From NCBI GenBank assembly GCA_008933995.1, contig WARS01000063.1, positions 312,001 to 376,000 on the forward strand: 64,000 nucleotides of DNA, in the 5' to 3' direction. This document shows, piece after piece, positions 47,511 through 64,000 of this stretch. This DNA comes from Datnioides undecimradiatus (taxonomy: Eukaryota; Chordata; Actinopteri; Lobotiformes; Datnioididae). The notes beneath the pieces are model-generated. The model worked only from the letters and a program-made list of their open reading frames with translations. It did not search any database and had not been told where the DNA came from. The translations under genes and the position numbers were made by a program. Numbering within the stretch: the first letter of the stretch is position 1; the number at the start of each line of letters is the position of its first letter.

Positions 47511-49217
47511 CTTCATCAATTATCAATTAAAGTGGCTGAAAGGTTGGCTTATGAACAGACTGGAGTGTGTTGGGTGACAGACGAAACACAAAACGACCAG
47601 CGGGTCCATGAAAAGGAGACGAGAAGAGCAAACTTCCCTTTGAGACAAGAAAACATTCCTGGAAGAAGTGAAAGCGGCGTGAACGCAGCTCTAAATAAAG
47701 ACATCAGGGTCACCCGGGCTGCGCGAGCCGTGTGTTTGTGTGCCGGGGTTTGATAACCGACCGACCTTGAACCTCTGAAGTCGACACTGTGCACCAAGGT
47801 CTCAGCAAAGAGTCGATGACCAAGTCAATAATGCTCCGTCTATGTATAGAAGCGATGGCTATTTAAAGGACTGTGTGTGTCTGAGTGTGTGTGCGTGTGA
47901 ATTTACAGGGAAGCTGCTTTTGTAACTAATTATTTCTGCGTGCAAACACACAATTAGCTCATAATGCCGTGCAGTTACTGTGGATCTGCCTAATGGTGTG
48001 TACACATTCACGACTCCATTGTTGAGCTCTCTCCTTATATTTCACACTTTGCTCTAATTGTGTTGCAGTGTCTTAACTTTCAAGCCGCCCTCCTCTGACC
48101 CTGTTATCCCTTAAAGCTGAATGTTCCAGCTTTGCACCAAACACCTCTGAGAGCTCAGTCACACGGCTGCATGTCAACGCAGTGGGGAGAAAGTCTGTAC
48201 AAAGGACAAGAAAACAGTTTCCGCCAACAGACGGGCGTCGTGGTCGTCAGCAGGGGCCGTTGCAAAAGAAACCTCTTTCTGTTTAGTTGAACTTGAGATT
48301 ATCCCAAGGTCGTAAGGAAACAAAGCAAAGCTGTGACGTTTAAAGCACATTTCATCTTAAAACACTCTGATTTCATGTGTTTTTTACCTGTAGGTGTGCT
48401 CAGTCTTTAAATCCAGCCCCTACATGTTGGTTTAGATAGAAAATGAAGATTGCTCTAAACAAACATACACGACCCCTTTCTTCGCTCAAGTGTATTTAGA
48501 ACATCGCGTGGTTTCTGAATGTTATTTGGTTGGTTTTTACACTTGTGTTGCTCAATTTATGTTCAAAGCTGTGCAACTTTGGCACATTATTACAAGATTA
48601 CAAGCAAAAGCTGAGGTTAAGTCAGGTTCTGGCACTGTTCCTCCAGCTTTAGGTGCGTGCAGATGGGGAAACACCGCTGAACTGCAACATCTGCACTCGT
48701 GTGTCTCTGTGCTGAGATAAGTTGTATAAAGTGCTTTGACCCTTAAAGAAAGAGTGAAAAGTAAAGATTCATTCCTCCAGTTCAATGCTGTTAATCATCT
48801 TTTGCACCACTCTTACAGGACAGCACCTTCCCAGAGCTCAGTCACAGTGTTTATGGTTCCTCAGGTTTCAGAGCAGCAGCAGTGACGAGACACAGACACA
48901 CAAACAAAACAGAGTCATAAAAACGTCTTAGTGTTTCTGTGTTTACAATATAAAGACATCTTCACTGTGTAGTGCAGCAACACAGCAACAAACGTTGTGC
49001 TTTTTAATATTAATTCATTGCTCCAATATTAGTATTAACTAATTTTTAATGGACAAACAGCTAAACTTAAACTAAAATAAAAGTCTATATGTCTCCTCTT
49101 GACTTTGGTTTCACATATATAATGAGAGGCCGCACAATATTTAAACTATTTAAACTTCCTGAGTCTCCAGCAATAATTAAAAAAATACAGCAGTTTTATG
49201 ACAAAATATCTTTTTGA
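47511..49217. other. Spacer right of MFAP3L with AADAT 3' UTR
   Basis: No coding signal. The right end is AADAT 3' UTR on the minus strand; ATTAAA-type hexamers near 49001 and 49042 are the only polyadenylation candidates I see. Confidence 0.5.
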
Positions 49218-54690
<5,473 letters not shown>

Positions 54691-54966
54691 GGTTCCTGCG
54701 GAGCTGGTAGTTAAATTAGACATGTCAGTTTCCTCTCACAGAAAAACGGATAATGCATTGAGTTTTTATTTAATTTCTGCAGATTCCACTTGTTCATCCC
54801 TGACAGCAGTGAGCGAGATGTCTGTTTGCACTCTCCCTTTTATATATAAAACTCTGTAAATGATTAGGTGAACTCAGTGCTTGCAGGCAGTTTTGGCCTC
54901 GTTATACAACAAGTGACTGGTGTGAGTTGATCGGACTAGCAGCGCTGTTAGGTTGCATCACTTTGA

Positions 54967-54987
54967 GTAAACAGTAAACAGTAAACA
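54967..54987. promoter_or_regulatory. Three tandem forkhead-type motifs upstream of AADAT
   Basis: GTAAACA occurs three times head-to-tail without spacing (54967-54973, 54974-54980, 54981-54987), about 280 bp from the AADAT ATG. GTAAACA is the FOXA/FOXO core. The function is inferred from motif only. Confidence 0.45.
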
Positions 54988-55115
54988 GTGTGCGCGCTGA
55001 CGGAAACCCGCAGGGACAGGACAACGAGCAGAGGAGCGTTAGTTATATGAATGTACACTTAATACGCTTAACGGCAGCTAAGGTTCACTCGACCACGCTC
55101 GGATATACAACTGAC

Positions 55116-55999
55116 CTTGTGTATCTGGTGCGGGCTGCCCCGGGGGCCGCTGGTTAATGTGTTTCTTGGAACACCGGGATTGACGTTGGTCACCAGCAGT
55201 GTCCGCAGCGTAGACTACATTACCCAAGCTTTGACAGAGCAAACAGAAATATAACAAACGTCTCTGATTTACCAAATTAAATTGATGTTTTTTTATTTTT
55301 TACCTTGTTTACGTTGTCGTCACATAACGTGTTAAATCAAAATATTGTCGGATATATATATTTAAAGAAAAAAACCCTTACGTGTGTTTGGTCGCGAGCG
55401 GCAGTCGCGAGCGCCAGTCGCCGGTTTAATCCCGCATTTCTCCCGCAGGAAGGTAGCCGGCTGCGCTCGTGCGCTCAGACACACCGGAAATGACGAAGTA
55501 CATCGACTTCCGTGTTGTTAGCTTAGCTCGGCCGTGCTAGCTACGGTTGACAAACTGTAACGGTGGTGTAATTTTAAAGCTGTTATGGTTAAAGCTGTTA
55601 AAGTTTTACGGTCCCTGTCGTATTTTTTTTATTTTAAACTGTTTTATTTAAGTTTCTTTTGCGATTTTGTAGATGTTAAAGCATGTTAGCAAACGTTAGC
55701 GATCCCCCGGCTAAATAAGGTACAGCTCAGTTCAAGCTAACAATCTAGTTTAAACTTAATAAGTTAATAAACGGAAATAAAGGAAATTATATTTAATACT
55801 AAAAGCGGAAACGTTAATGCACTCAATTCAACTGGTGCTTCATTTTATAGTGTTGCTTTAAATTAAAGCATCAGGCGTGTTCCTCCGTCCTGCACAAAGC
55901 TGATTTCCATAAGACCTCGCTGCTTCTCGCTGTAGTTTCGCTGCTATGTAGAGCTGCAGACCGCCTGTCCTCCGTGTTTACATCCCTGTCGTCGTCTCA
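55116..55999. promoter_or_regulatory. AADAT-INO80B bidirectional promoter region
   Basis: The two genes are head-to-head. A minus-strand donor AAG/GTCAGT at 55116 could end the AADAT non-coding first exon. Around 55480-55515 two ETS cores face each other (CCGGAAA at 55484-55490 and CTTCCGT at 55507-55513), with CGs and GTTAGC/GCTAGC clusters. INO80B starts at 56000. Confidence 0.5.
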
Positions 56000-57879
56000 A
56001 TGGGGAAAAGAAAAGACATGATTCACCCCAGGTTTCTCGGTGAGTAGATAAGATCACACACTAACACCAAAACATTCATTTTCCTCCATCATAGATTTTT
56101 GTTTTACTGCTTAAAATGCAGTTTTAACGTGTTTATATCATGCACTTGCAGGCTACAGCATAAGCTATACTGTATATTCGCATGCACTCCATGTAGGGGC
56201 ATTAATCCAGTCCAGTCTACATTTCTTTACACTGCCGTTTCTCTATTTGCATTGTTTTCAGCGTGGATGCTTAAGTTAAAACTGATCCTGATTCTGATTA
56301 CTGACATTTAAATAAACGACTTGAATGAAAGTTACGCTTTCAGTGTGCTGACCTGTACACTTAGTTGATGATTTGTCAGGGACACCTTTTTAAAATGAAC
56401 TGTTTCATTGAATCCATTGTAACAGCTGTTTGTGTTGAATTGCGCTGAAATTCACATTTAATTTATGAATTTATAAAAATATAATAGTTTATCCATTTTT
56501 ACTGTATTGATCTGAGCTCTCCTCTCGTCCCCCGCAGGTGAGGGCAGCTCCAGCCTGCACAGCGTCCACAAGCGGAAACACAAAAAACACAAGAAGCACA
56601 AGAGGAAGCACCACAGCTTCGCCGAGGCCCCGGAGCCCGAGCCCGTCATGGTTCCTCGACCTCCTCCGCAGCTCCGACTGAAGATCAAACTGGGAGGACA
56701 GACGCTGGGGACCAAGAAGTGAGACGGGTGGTCGGTTGGTGTCATGTGACTCACTTTCATCAAAACCAGGTCACTCTGTGAGGTTTTTTATTTTCCTGTT
56801 GTTTCCAGTGTTCCTACCTTCACCGTGCACCCCGGTGTGGCCCGTCCTCCCTCTCCCTTGATGATCATTCACAATGACGCTGATGATGACGATGATGATG
56901 ATGAAGATGATGATGAGGACGACGATGAGCCCTCTGTGCCTCTGGAGCAGTACCGGGCCTGGCTGGGTACGTTATTAATAACCTGTTAGAGCAGCTAACA
57001 ATTCTACATTTTTAGTTTTTTGAGGGACGAGTGAGTTATGAGCAGTTTATTTTTGAGTGAATTTAAAGTGGAAACCAGAAACCATTGAAGCGAATGTAGC
57101 ACACAGCAGGGAAATGACAAATGCATGTTGATCTTGTTTGTTCTGTGTCAGATGAAGACAGCAACCTGGCCACGTCCCCTCTGCCGGACATGGACTCTGA
57201 CTCCATGCTGGGCGGGCCGGTGGACGAGGAGGAGAGGTGGCTGGACGCCCTGGAGAAGGGAGAGCTGGACGACAACGGAGAGCTGAAGAAGGAGGTTGAC
57301 GAGTCTCTGCTCACAGCCAGACAGGTGAGGAAAAGAGACAGACACAGCAGATGTGTGTTTTTGTTCCCTGTTGATCTAAAAATGCTTGTTGTTGTTGTTG
57401 TTGTTGTTGTTTAGAAAGCGCTCCTGCACAAGCAGCAGAGTCAGCCTCTCCTGGAGCTTCCCATGGGTTACAAGGAGAAGGAGATGACGGCAGAGATGAT
57501 GCAGAAGCGTGAAGAACGAGCCCGAAAGAGGCGCCTGCAGGCGGCCAAGAAGGCCGAAGAGAACAAGAACCAGACGATAGAGAGACTGACGAAAACCAGC
57601 AAGGCCAAGATCAAAAGCATGAGGGAGAGGAAGTCCAAGCAGAGTCAGTGCCCCATGATCCGCTACAGCGACTCCGCCCAGGGCATGGCCATCTCCTTCC
57701 CCACGGGGGTCACGACCCCGACCCCGGCTCCCCCCTGTCCTCCACCTGCAGCCCCGGTGAGCTGCGGAGTCGGCGGCTGCACCAACCTCAAGAGGTACTC
57801 CTGCTCAAAGACGGGGGTCCCGCTCTGCAGCCTCGAGTGTTACAAGAGGAACCTGCTGCTGGTTCAGAGCGCAGCGTGA
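56000..57879 (+). CDS. ino80b: INO80 complex subunit B (INO80B), 5 exons
   Basis: Subunit of the nuclear INO80 ATP-dependent chromatin remodeller (yeast Ies2 counterpart). Exons: 56000-56039, 56538-56718, 56809-56966, 57152-57324, 57415-57879; all GT-AG and in phase, giving 338 residues (human 356). The order is a short start MGKRKDMIHPRFLG, a Lys/His-rich basic stretch (HKRKHKKHKKHKRKHH), the LRLKIKLGGQTLGTKN block, a run of about 20 acidic residues coded by GAT/GAC/GAA triplets, the PAPA-1-type region (EEERWLDALEKGEL … ELPMGYKEKEMTAEMMQKR) and a C-terminal HIT zinc finger with C301, C306, C314, C322 and C326. A (TTG)n tract forms the exon 5 polypyrimidine region. It is tail-to-tail with INTU. 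Confidence 0.95.
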
Positions 57880-58271
57880 ACCTTTAACGGGCTGGGTGTG
57901 ACGACGCAGCGCGCAGTCCGGACCGTCCTGGACATTTACTGTACCCTGACGCTCGCGGCTGCAGGGATCCAGAATGATTTGAACTGTTGTGCAGCAACAA
58001 AGCAGATTCTGCTTTTTAGCTACTTCTCCATTGGCTGTCTCGTTAATAATGTTTCCCCTGCAGCGAAGCCGGTGACACATTTCAATTATGTACACTATAA
58101 ACTGTTAGGAGACAAACAAATCTGTGTACTGGTCAACGAAACATGAAACAATATTTATATTTTCTGTTTGCTGAGATGAAAAGTGCATATTTTTGTAAAG
58201 TTTGGAGACAGAGTGGCATCAGTAATGTAAAAACCATGTCCAGACACTGACAGCGGATTTGTTTCTGAAAG

Positions 58272-58277
58272 AATAAA
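58272..58277 (+). terminator. INO80B polyadenylation signal
   Basis: AATAAA about 390 bp after the INO80B stop, in AT-rich sequence; it is the first clear plus-strand signal. Confidence 0.65.
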
Positions 58278-58296
58278 AGAGGAACTGTTTCATTTC

Positions 58297-58302
58297 TTTA
58301 TT
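58297..58302 (-). terminator. Candidate INTU polyadenylation signal
   Basis: AATAAA on the minus strand about 580 bp after the INTU stop, only 19 bp from the INO80B signal on the other strand. Confidence 0.5.
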
Positions 58303-58883
58303 CTCAATATTCACTTAAGTGACAAAAGAGTCGACTTTCATACAAAACTGTACATTTTAAATTAAGCAACAAATGAAATGTCTTTCCAACACTGTGAAAC
58401 ATCAATACAGCTGTATTTGCTTGGTCAGCATGGAGATGAGTAGCAGCAGCAGCATGGTTTCGGTCTTTTTATCGGTCCGGCTGAGCAGACGTTACGGCAG
58501 CAAACTGCTCCCGCTGCACGGTTTGGTCTGCTCGTATCAGAGGTTTACACTGAAGTGTCTGAGGTATTCGCTGACTGAGTGGCTTTCCATCTGCACAAGC
58601 AAGTAAAAAAGACCCATACACACATTTCTGGCGAGCGCCGGGCAGCACAGAAACGACCTGGTTTGAACTGAAGTCCGGCCGGCGGCCTGCGATCTGCTTA
58701 TCGCTGCTGCGAGGCCACGGTCACGCTCTGCTCTTATCTGCAGACACAACAGAAGCACATTCGCCGCCGCCGCCCCACACAAACTGGGCCGACTGACAGA
58801 AAACCCTCTCAGGTGCTTTCCACATGTTGAGACTGTTTTCCTGAGAATTAAACCGACATCTTGTGGTTGGCGTGCGCGTCATC

Positions 58884-61540
58884 TCACAAGGCCAGACCGA
58901 AGGAGAGTCTGAAGGCCATCTCCACGGGAACCTCTGCCACCGAGTCGTGGAAACACACGTAGAACTCCTGAGGCACGGGCTCCAGCAACATCCGACTGAA
59001 AGACAGAAGGAAGAGGTAAAACTAGGATGTGGGAAAAGTGCTCGGACTCTGCAGAGAACGGTCTGGTCCTGATTTAGTAAAACGTGACGTCACTGAGGTT
59101 TTCTGACATTTTGGATTCCAAACAGCAGTTTTGTGTTTGAGTTAGATCTGCAAACGAGAAGAGAAGCGTCTGAGGAGCTCAGGGAGATGAATGAAGGACT
59201 GATTCATAGCTGAGTTGTTGCCTTGTAAGCATCTAATTCTGAAAATTCGTCCCCAGGTTGTCTTCCAACACACTGTGCCTCCTCGTTAGTATAGTGGACA
59301 GTATCTCCGCCTGTCACGCGGAAGACCGGGGTTCGATTCCCCGACGGGGAGTTTCGATTTTAGCAGTTTGAGGCTGTATTTACCTTTAACTGTCACTCAC
59401 CCTGGCAGGCAGGCTCTGCTGAAACGCGGCCCGTATGGAGAGGCAGCAGTGGTGGAAGTTGCGGATGAGCTGCGGGTGAATGGATCCGCTGAGCTGAGCC
59501 ACTTCTCTGTGGGTGGGAGCGATGAAGATACCCTGGACCGTTTCCATCAGAACGTAGTGGAACAAGGTGTTCTCCGCCCCCGAGGTGAGTCTGACGCAAA
59601 CAGGCGACACAGAGATTTATTCACCTTTGTCCTAAACTTGTATTATGTGAAAACAAAGGATAGAGCCACGCACTTCATGGTGTTATACATCTCCTCTGTC
59701 TCCCGCTCAGTCAGGGTCTTCTTCAGGGTGCCCAGGTAGAACGGGTTCGGGTGCTTCATCTTGGGAATCTGACGAATGAAAATGTTTAAAATGACAAAAA
59801 TCCTTCAAAACCGTTAAAGGAAAGCTCAAAAAGAAAGAACAAACATGAATTATTGCCCTTGCACCTTGAAGAGACCTCCGCTGCCTCCGCTCCCATCAGA
59901 GCCTCCAGACCCCAACGAGTCCCGCCGCCCCCCCAGCTTCCTCGCTGAGTCCGGCGTCGAACGTGGGCTCAGGCCTGGAGCCATTGATGAGCCAGACCCT
60001 GACCCAGCATCCATCTGCCCCTCGCTCCCGCTGTCCGACAGACTCCTCTGGGGGCTGGCCCGCCGCGCCTTCTCCCCAAACAGGCTCCGCCCCCTGGAGC
60101 CAGAGGAGCCTTTAACCGCCCCGGCCAGCTTGCTGAAGACGGGGGAGGAAGAGGCCAGGCTGTCCAGGCGGTCGCGGGCCGTGGCGGCGGGCAGGAACCA
60201 GTCAGCACAGGACAGGCAGGGAGCGGGCGGAGCATTCAGTCGCTCCTCGATACCGGCCTCCAGCACCTCCAGCTGCAGCAAGGTAGCCTTCACCTGAACG
60301 AGCGAGCGTTTCAGTTTGCAGACAAATGAAGAGGAAGCAGCACCTTAAGCTCGTGCACACGACCGAGATGCACTCAAGTGTGTTCTGGAAAAGCTTTAAA
60401 CCTTCACCTGATCGACGTAAACACAGTCGGGGCCTGGAGAGCCCAGCGCTGGGGAAGCACAGCCGCCTGCTTCCAACAGGACGCACTGCATGAAGTGTCT
60501 CTGAGAGGGAGAGAGGAGGAGATACAAGAAGGAGAACGTCAAAAATGTGAGTGTGGGAGGAGGAACGGAGCAGTGACGGACGCTTCCTTACCAGCCCCAC
60601 TATGAGGAGGAAGTGTCGTCCTTGGGGCTGGCTGTAGCCCGGCGCTGAGCCGCTGCCGCCGCCGTTCGCCCTCTGCTGGGGAAACACCTCCCGCCAGATG
60701 ACCAGCTGACCCACCCGCTGCTCGGACGCCAGCGGCAGCAGGCAGTAGTGCTGGCAGTACAGGCACACGTCCAGCAGGTCCTCTTTGGGCAGGTGGTTGG
60801 CGATCAGGTAGGACTGTGCGGCGAGAGCGCAGGTGAACTCATTTTGCAGATCTCTGAGTATTAAAGCGTCTCAGACGTGAGAGGAAATTAGCTAAACTTT
60901 AACTGTTTCAGCAAAAAATACAGCTTCCATTTGAATTTTACATAAAAAAGTCCTTGTTTTGCACATTTTGCACATTTTGCCGCCCGTCTCTGTTTCCACC
61001 TTAGTAAATATTTAAATGAGGCGATCAGGTTGATGGTTTACCACCGAGCCGCAGAACAGGCTCAACATGTCATCTCCTGTGAAAGGTCGTCTCCTGCACA
61101 CGCTGACTCTCAGCTGGGGCTATATCCAGACTGAGGGGGGGCGGTATAAATACAGCAAGGCCGCTGACACTGGAGGGTGTGTGTGTGTGTGTGTTTGTGC
61201 TTAGACTAGGATACACACCTTGTAGAACAAACAGGAGCCAAGGATCATGTAGAGACGCCTCAGGCCAAAGAAGTCCTCGGACTGTGAAGACGTTAAAACA
61301 CAGGAATAAAAAGGAGAACACAGCTAAAGGAGGACGCTGGTGAAACAGGAAGTAACTGCGACCGTCTTCAGTTTGAGAGCGACGGCAGAAGAAACTGAAT
61401 CCAGTCTCAGAGCAAACCGTGTCCGTCTGTCTCACGTCAGGAGTGAAACGCGTCCTCATCCTGTCCTCAAGTGCAGCTTCATTAGTTAAAGCTGCACGGA
61501 CAAAAGGGCTAACCAGGCCGCCATCAGCAGCTCATTAAAA

Positions 61541-61580
<40 letters not shown>

Positions 61581-63909
61581 CTCTAAATATAGCCTAACCT
61601 CCACCTCTCTCTTGCTGAGGCCATTAGACAATTGGCATCTCAGCCAACATGCGTGTTCACCCGACATATGAACAGCAGGTAATGGGATCGTAACTCATGA
61701 GAGGAGACAGGAGAGAGTTAAAGAAGACAGATCTGTGACATCATAACATGATACAATGTGACGATGACGTCGGGCGGCTGAAATCGAGGAGCGCTTTGTG
61801 TCTGGAAGACTGATTTACAGGTGCGTTTGGTTTAGTTTGATGTGAAAGTGTGCGTCTGGTTTCGTGTTTTCACCATTTCTCACCATTTCTCCAAAGTCAG
61901 ACGACTCGAAATCAGAGAGAACAGTGTCCACCTCCATCTGCGGGCAGAGGAAATGAAATGTGAGCTTCAAAACAGCCCATTATTAGCGTCAGATGGGACT
62001 TTGCCTCTGTAGTTTGGTGCTTAACCATAAACTTAGTGAGGGGGGGTGAGAAGAATCATCAAAAAAGCAGAAATTTGCAATAAAAAATATAATAAAATAC
62101 ATAAAATATGTGTTTTTGAAATGCAAAGAGGTGTAAAAGAGTAGTTGTGTGCAAAGGTTCATGAGGAACATAAACAATGTGCAGAGAAAATAAACTGATC
62201 TCATGTATTCATGGACGTTCACGTTTGAGCCTGAGCCGTGTTGTTGTTTCTATCAGTGGACACTAGAGGGCGCCACTGCTGCATCAGCGTCAGCGTGAAC
62301 ACCAGGATGAGCGCCACACAAGCACACCTTGATTTCTGGCGGCAGCGTGAGCCACCGGACCGCCGGCAGCCCGTCGAGGAAAAGGGTCCCTGAGACGTCG
62401 GCGGGCGGGGCGGCGGGGCCGTCCCTCAGGCGGGACGGCTGGATGAGCTGCTGGAAGAACAGGCAGAAGAAGTGGTCCAACCTGGGCGCGTGGTCCGCCT
62501 CGCAGAAGGCACTGCAGCGGGGACATCAGGGTCATGAGGACAGTAAAGACTCGCGTTAGCATCAAACATGGCGGCCTGGGAAGCTTAAAGCTCGCTCTCC
62601 CAGCGGCGGCCACGGGAAAGCTGAGCCCGACCAACCTGTCCAAGGAGCCGTACATCACTTTTAGTGTCCGCACTACGTCTCCCACCACCGTCTGCAGGCA
62701 CAGCAGCGGGACCCTGGGGGGGGATGGAAACACAGACCTGCTTATCAAACAGTTGGACTTGCAGCCGGGCGCCGGCGAGGAAAAACAGTTTGTGAGTTAT
62801 CGTTTCGTCTACACCTGGGTGTTCCTCAAGAGGCAGCCCAGACCTGGATGATGAGGGATCGGCTTGATCTGGCTGCTAAGAATGAAAACTGTGGCCAAAG
62901 TGACTCATCACAGGAGCCACGTGTCAGCGCCGTCGAGGCCTCCTACCTCTCAGCAGGAAGACCGACCACCAGCAGGTTGTTGCTCTCCTTCCAGTAGCCC
63001 ACGTGAACCAGGCGCTTCCCGAGCAGGAGAGAGGAGCTGAGGGGGGGAGAGGACAGAGACTGTCGGGCGGGTGACAGACGAGGGTGGGGTCAACACAAAT
63101 ACAAAGTAACGCACACTGTTGTTTTAAACTCAGCCGTGAACTGAGCCGATGTTCCGATGACGTGGCAGAAACATGAGGAATTTGGTGAAGTTACAACAAA
63201 AATAAGCTGCAGGGATCATTGAACCGCTCGCTGAGAGTTTGATTGTGTGTGTGTGGCATTAAAAAGATCCAGAAATAAGGACCTGAAATATAAAAAGTCT
63301 CATCAAAGGTCCATTAAATGCTTCTAGGCTGCAGCCCTGACCATAGGGACACTTATTAAAACTGGTTTCATCGTCCCTACGTTCATTTCTCAGCCGTACG
63401 CACAGGGCCGTGGCTCCTCCCGGGCCAACGGGGTTTTATTTTGATTGGTAAGAAAACGTCTCAGAGGCAAACGGAGGAAGGAGCGAGCACGGGTGGAGGA
63501 ATTTCTGAGAGGACCGCACGCGACACGCCCGCGTCCTCTTCCCCGAAACACTGAGTGAGAATGTGGTCTTGATTTTGAGAAGTTGCCCGTATCATCGGCG
63601 TATCTGTCTATTAAAAGGCGTTATATGAGCGCTGAGGAACAGGAGAGGCTGAGAGACGTCTGTACACTGAAGCACCGAGCCTGCGGAAACCTACACAAGC
63701 TGTCAGTCAATCATTAGGATGACAAAACATCAAATGTTTCAGTCGATCAATTCAAAATTTGCTGGTTTGTTTTGCAGAAAACTGCGTCACCTGATGATCC
63801 GCCCTCCGGTCACGTTCTCCAGCATGTCGCACAGGGTGAGGAAGATGCCCCTCACGCCCTTCAGCTGGCCGGACGCCTCAGACACCGGGTACTGGTACAG
63901 GATCTCCTC
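58884..63909 (-). CDS. intu: Inturned planar cell polarity protein (INTU), C-terminal part, 12 exons
   Basis: CPLANE complex subunit that, with Fuzzy and Wdpcp, loads IFT-A and activates Rab23 at basal bodies for cilium formation. The gene continues beyond the right edge; the PDZ domain is outside. Exons: 63909-63791, 63036-62947, 62713-62636, 62511-62328, 61937-61884, 61281-61219, 60813-60592, 60500-60408, 60293-59865, 59768-59674, 59590-59401, 58995-58884. Longin-type blocks match human [98 protein letters not shown] and the end [14 protein letters not shown]…SFGLAL. Exon 9 is a Ser/Gly-rich disordered insert. All junctions keep phase except exon 11 to 12: exon 11 ends in phase 0 but exon 12 needs two preceding bases, and the human segment containing AYWVVG is not found between them. 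Confidence 0.92.
59280..59351 (+). tRNA. tRNA-Asp (anticodon GTC)
   Basis: A 72-nt cloverleaf: acceptor TCCTCGT pairing with ACGGGGA plus discriminator G, anticodon loop CTGTCAC, T arm CCGGGGTTCGATTCCCCG-type. Compared with the usual vertebrate sequence the anticodon stem carries a paired change, T27-A43 instead of C27-G43, and the D loop differs at two bases. A TTTT terminator follows at about 59358. It lies antisense in the last INTU intron. Confidence 0.95.
61543..61578. repeat. (AC)n microsatellite
   Basis: About 18 AC units in INTU intron 5 (between the exons at 61884 and 61281). Confidence 0.93.
62257..62276 (+). promoter_or_regulatory. CTCF-like motif in INTU intron
   Basis: GGACACTAGAGGGCGCCACT fits the CTCF core CCASYAGRKGGCRS with one mismatch at the first base. 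Sequence match only. Confidence 0.45.
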
Positions 63910-64000
63910 CTGCAGACACGAACACACCCGCAGCGTCATGAGAACGATCTCTGGTTAGCCTGACAGCAGAACAATGCCACATAAAAATGTAAACTATGTG

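Overview
This is nuclear DNA from a ray-finned fish, most likely a percomorph-type teleost. The evidence is compact vertebrate genes with GT-AG introns, many short introns of about 75-100 bp, very abundant (CA)n/(GT)n microsatellites, teleost-type interspersed repeats, and proteins aligning along their length with human orthologues recalled from memory. Nothing prokaryotic or viral was seen. All splice junctions were read by eye from phase, GT/AG and protein similarity, with no alignment tool.

Layout, left to right: an unassigned 3 kb; B4GAT1 (minus, 2 exons); a tRNA-Ser(GCT) gene (plus); PFDN2 (minus, 4 exons); NIT1 (plus, 5 coding exons), a prefoldin/nitrilase neighbour pair also adjacent in human; a long AT-rich spacer; CLCN3 (plus, about 19.5 kb from first start codon to stop, 12 constitutive-type coding exons plus final exon, an alternative first exon and an alternative 76-nt penultimate exon); MFAP3L (minus, 2 coding exons); AADAT (minus, 13 coding exons); INO80B (plus, 5 exons) head-to-head with AADAT; and the C-terminal 12 exons of INTU (minus, running off the right edge) with a tRNA-Asp(GTC) gene antisense in its last intron. 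CLCN3-MFAP3L-AADAT keeps the order of human 4q33, without HPF1 between them.

The genes are not one pathway. B4GAT1 acts in the Golgi on alpha-dystroglycan glycans, PFDN2 in cytosolic chaperoning, NIT1 and AADAT in metabolite repair and lysine/kynurenine catabolism, CLCN3 in endosomal Cl-/H+ exchange, MFAP3L as an Ig-domain membrane protein, INO80B in chromatin remodelling, INTU in ciliogenesis.

No wholly new system was found. The most interesting signal is in CLCN3: the last exon is open and apparently used in two reading frames, selected by the 76-nt exon, giving either a standard C-terminus or a longer tail ending in a PDZ-ligand-like motif; this matches the mammalian ClC-3A/3B arrangement. 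Other points are an AADAT exon flanked by complementary (UG)n and (CA)n tracts, a reading-phase conflict at the last INTU junction where a tRNA gene sits, a stop-free in-frame CLCN3 intron, a GC-AG intron, a TISU-like PFDN2 start, a perfect 16-bp hairpin, and three tandem forkhead motifs upstream of AADAT.
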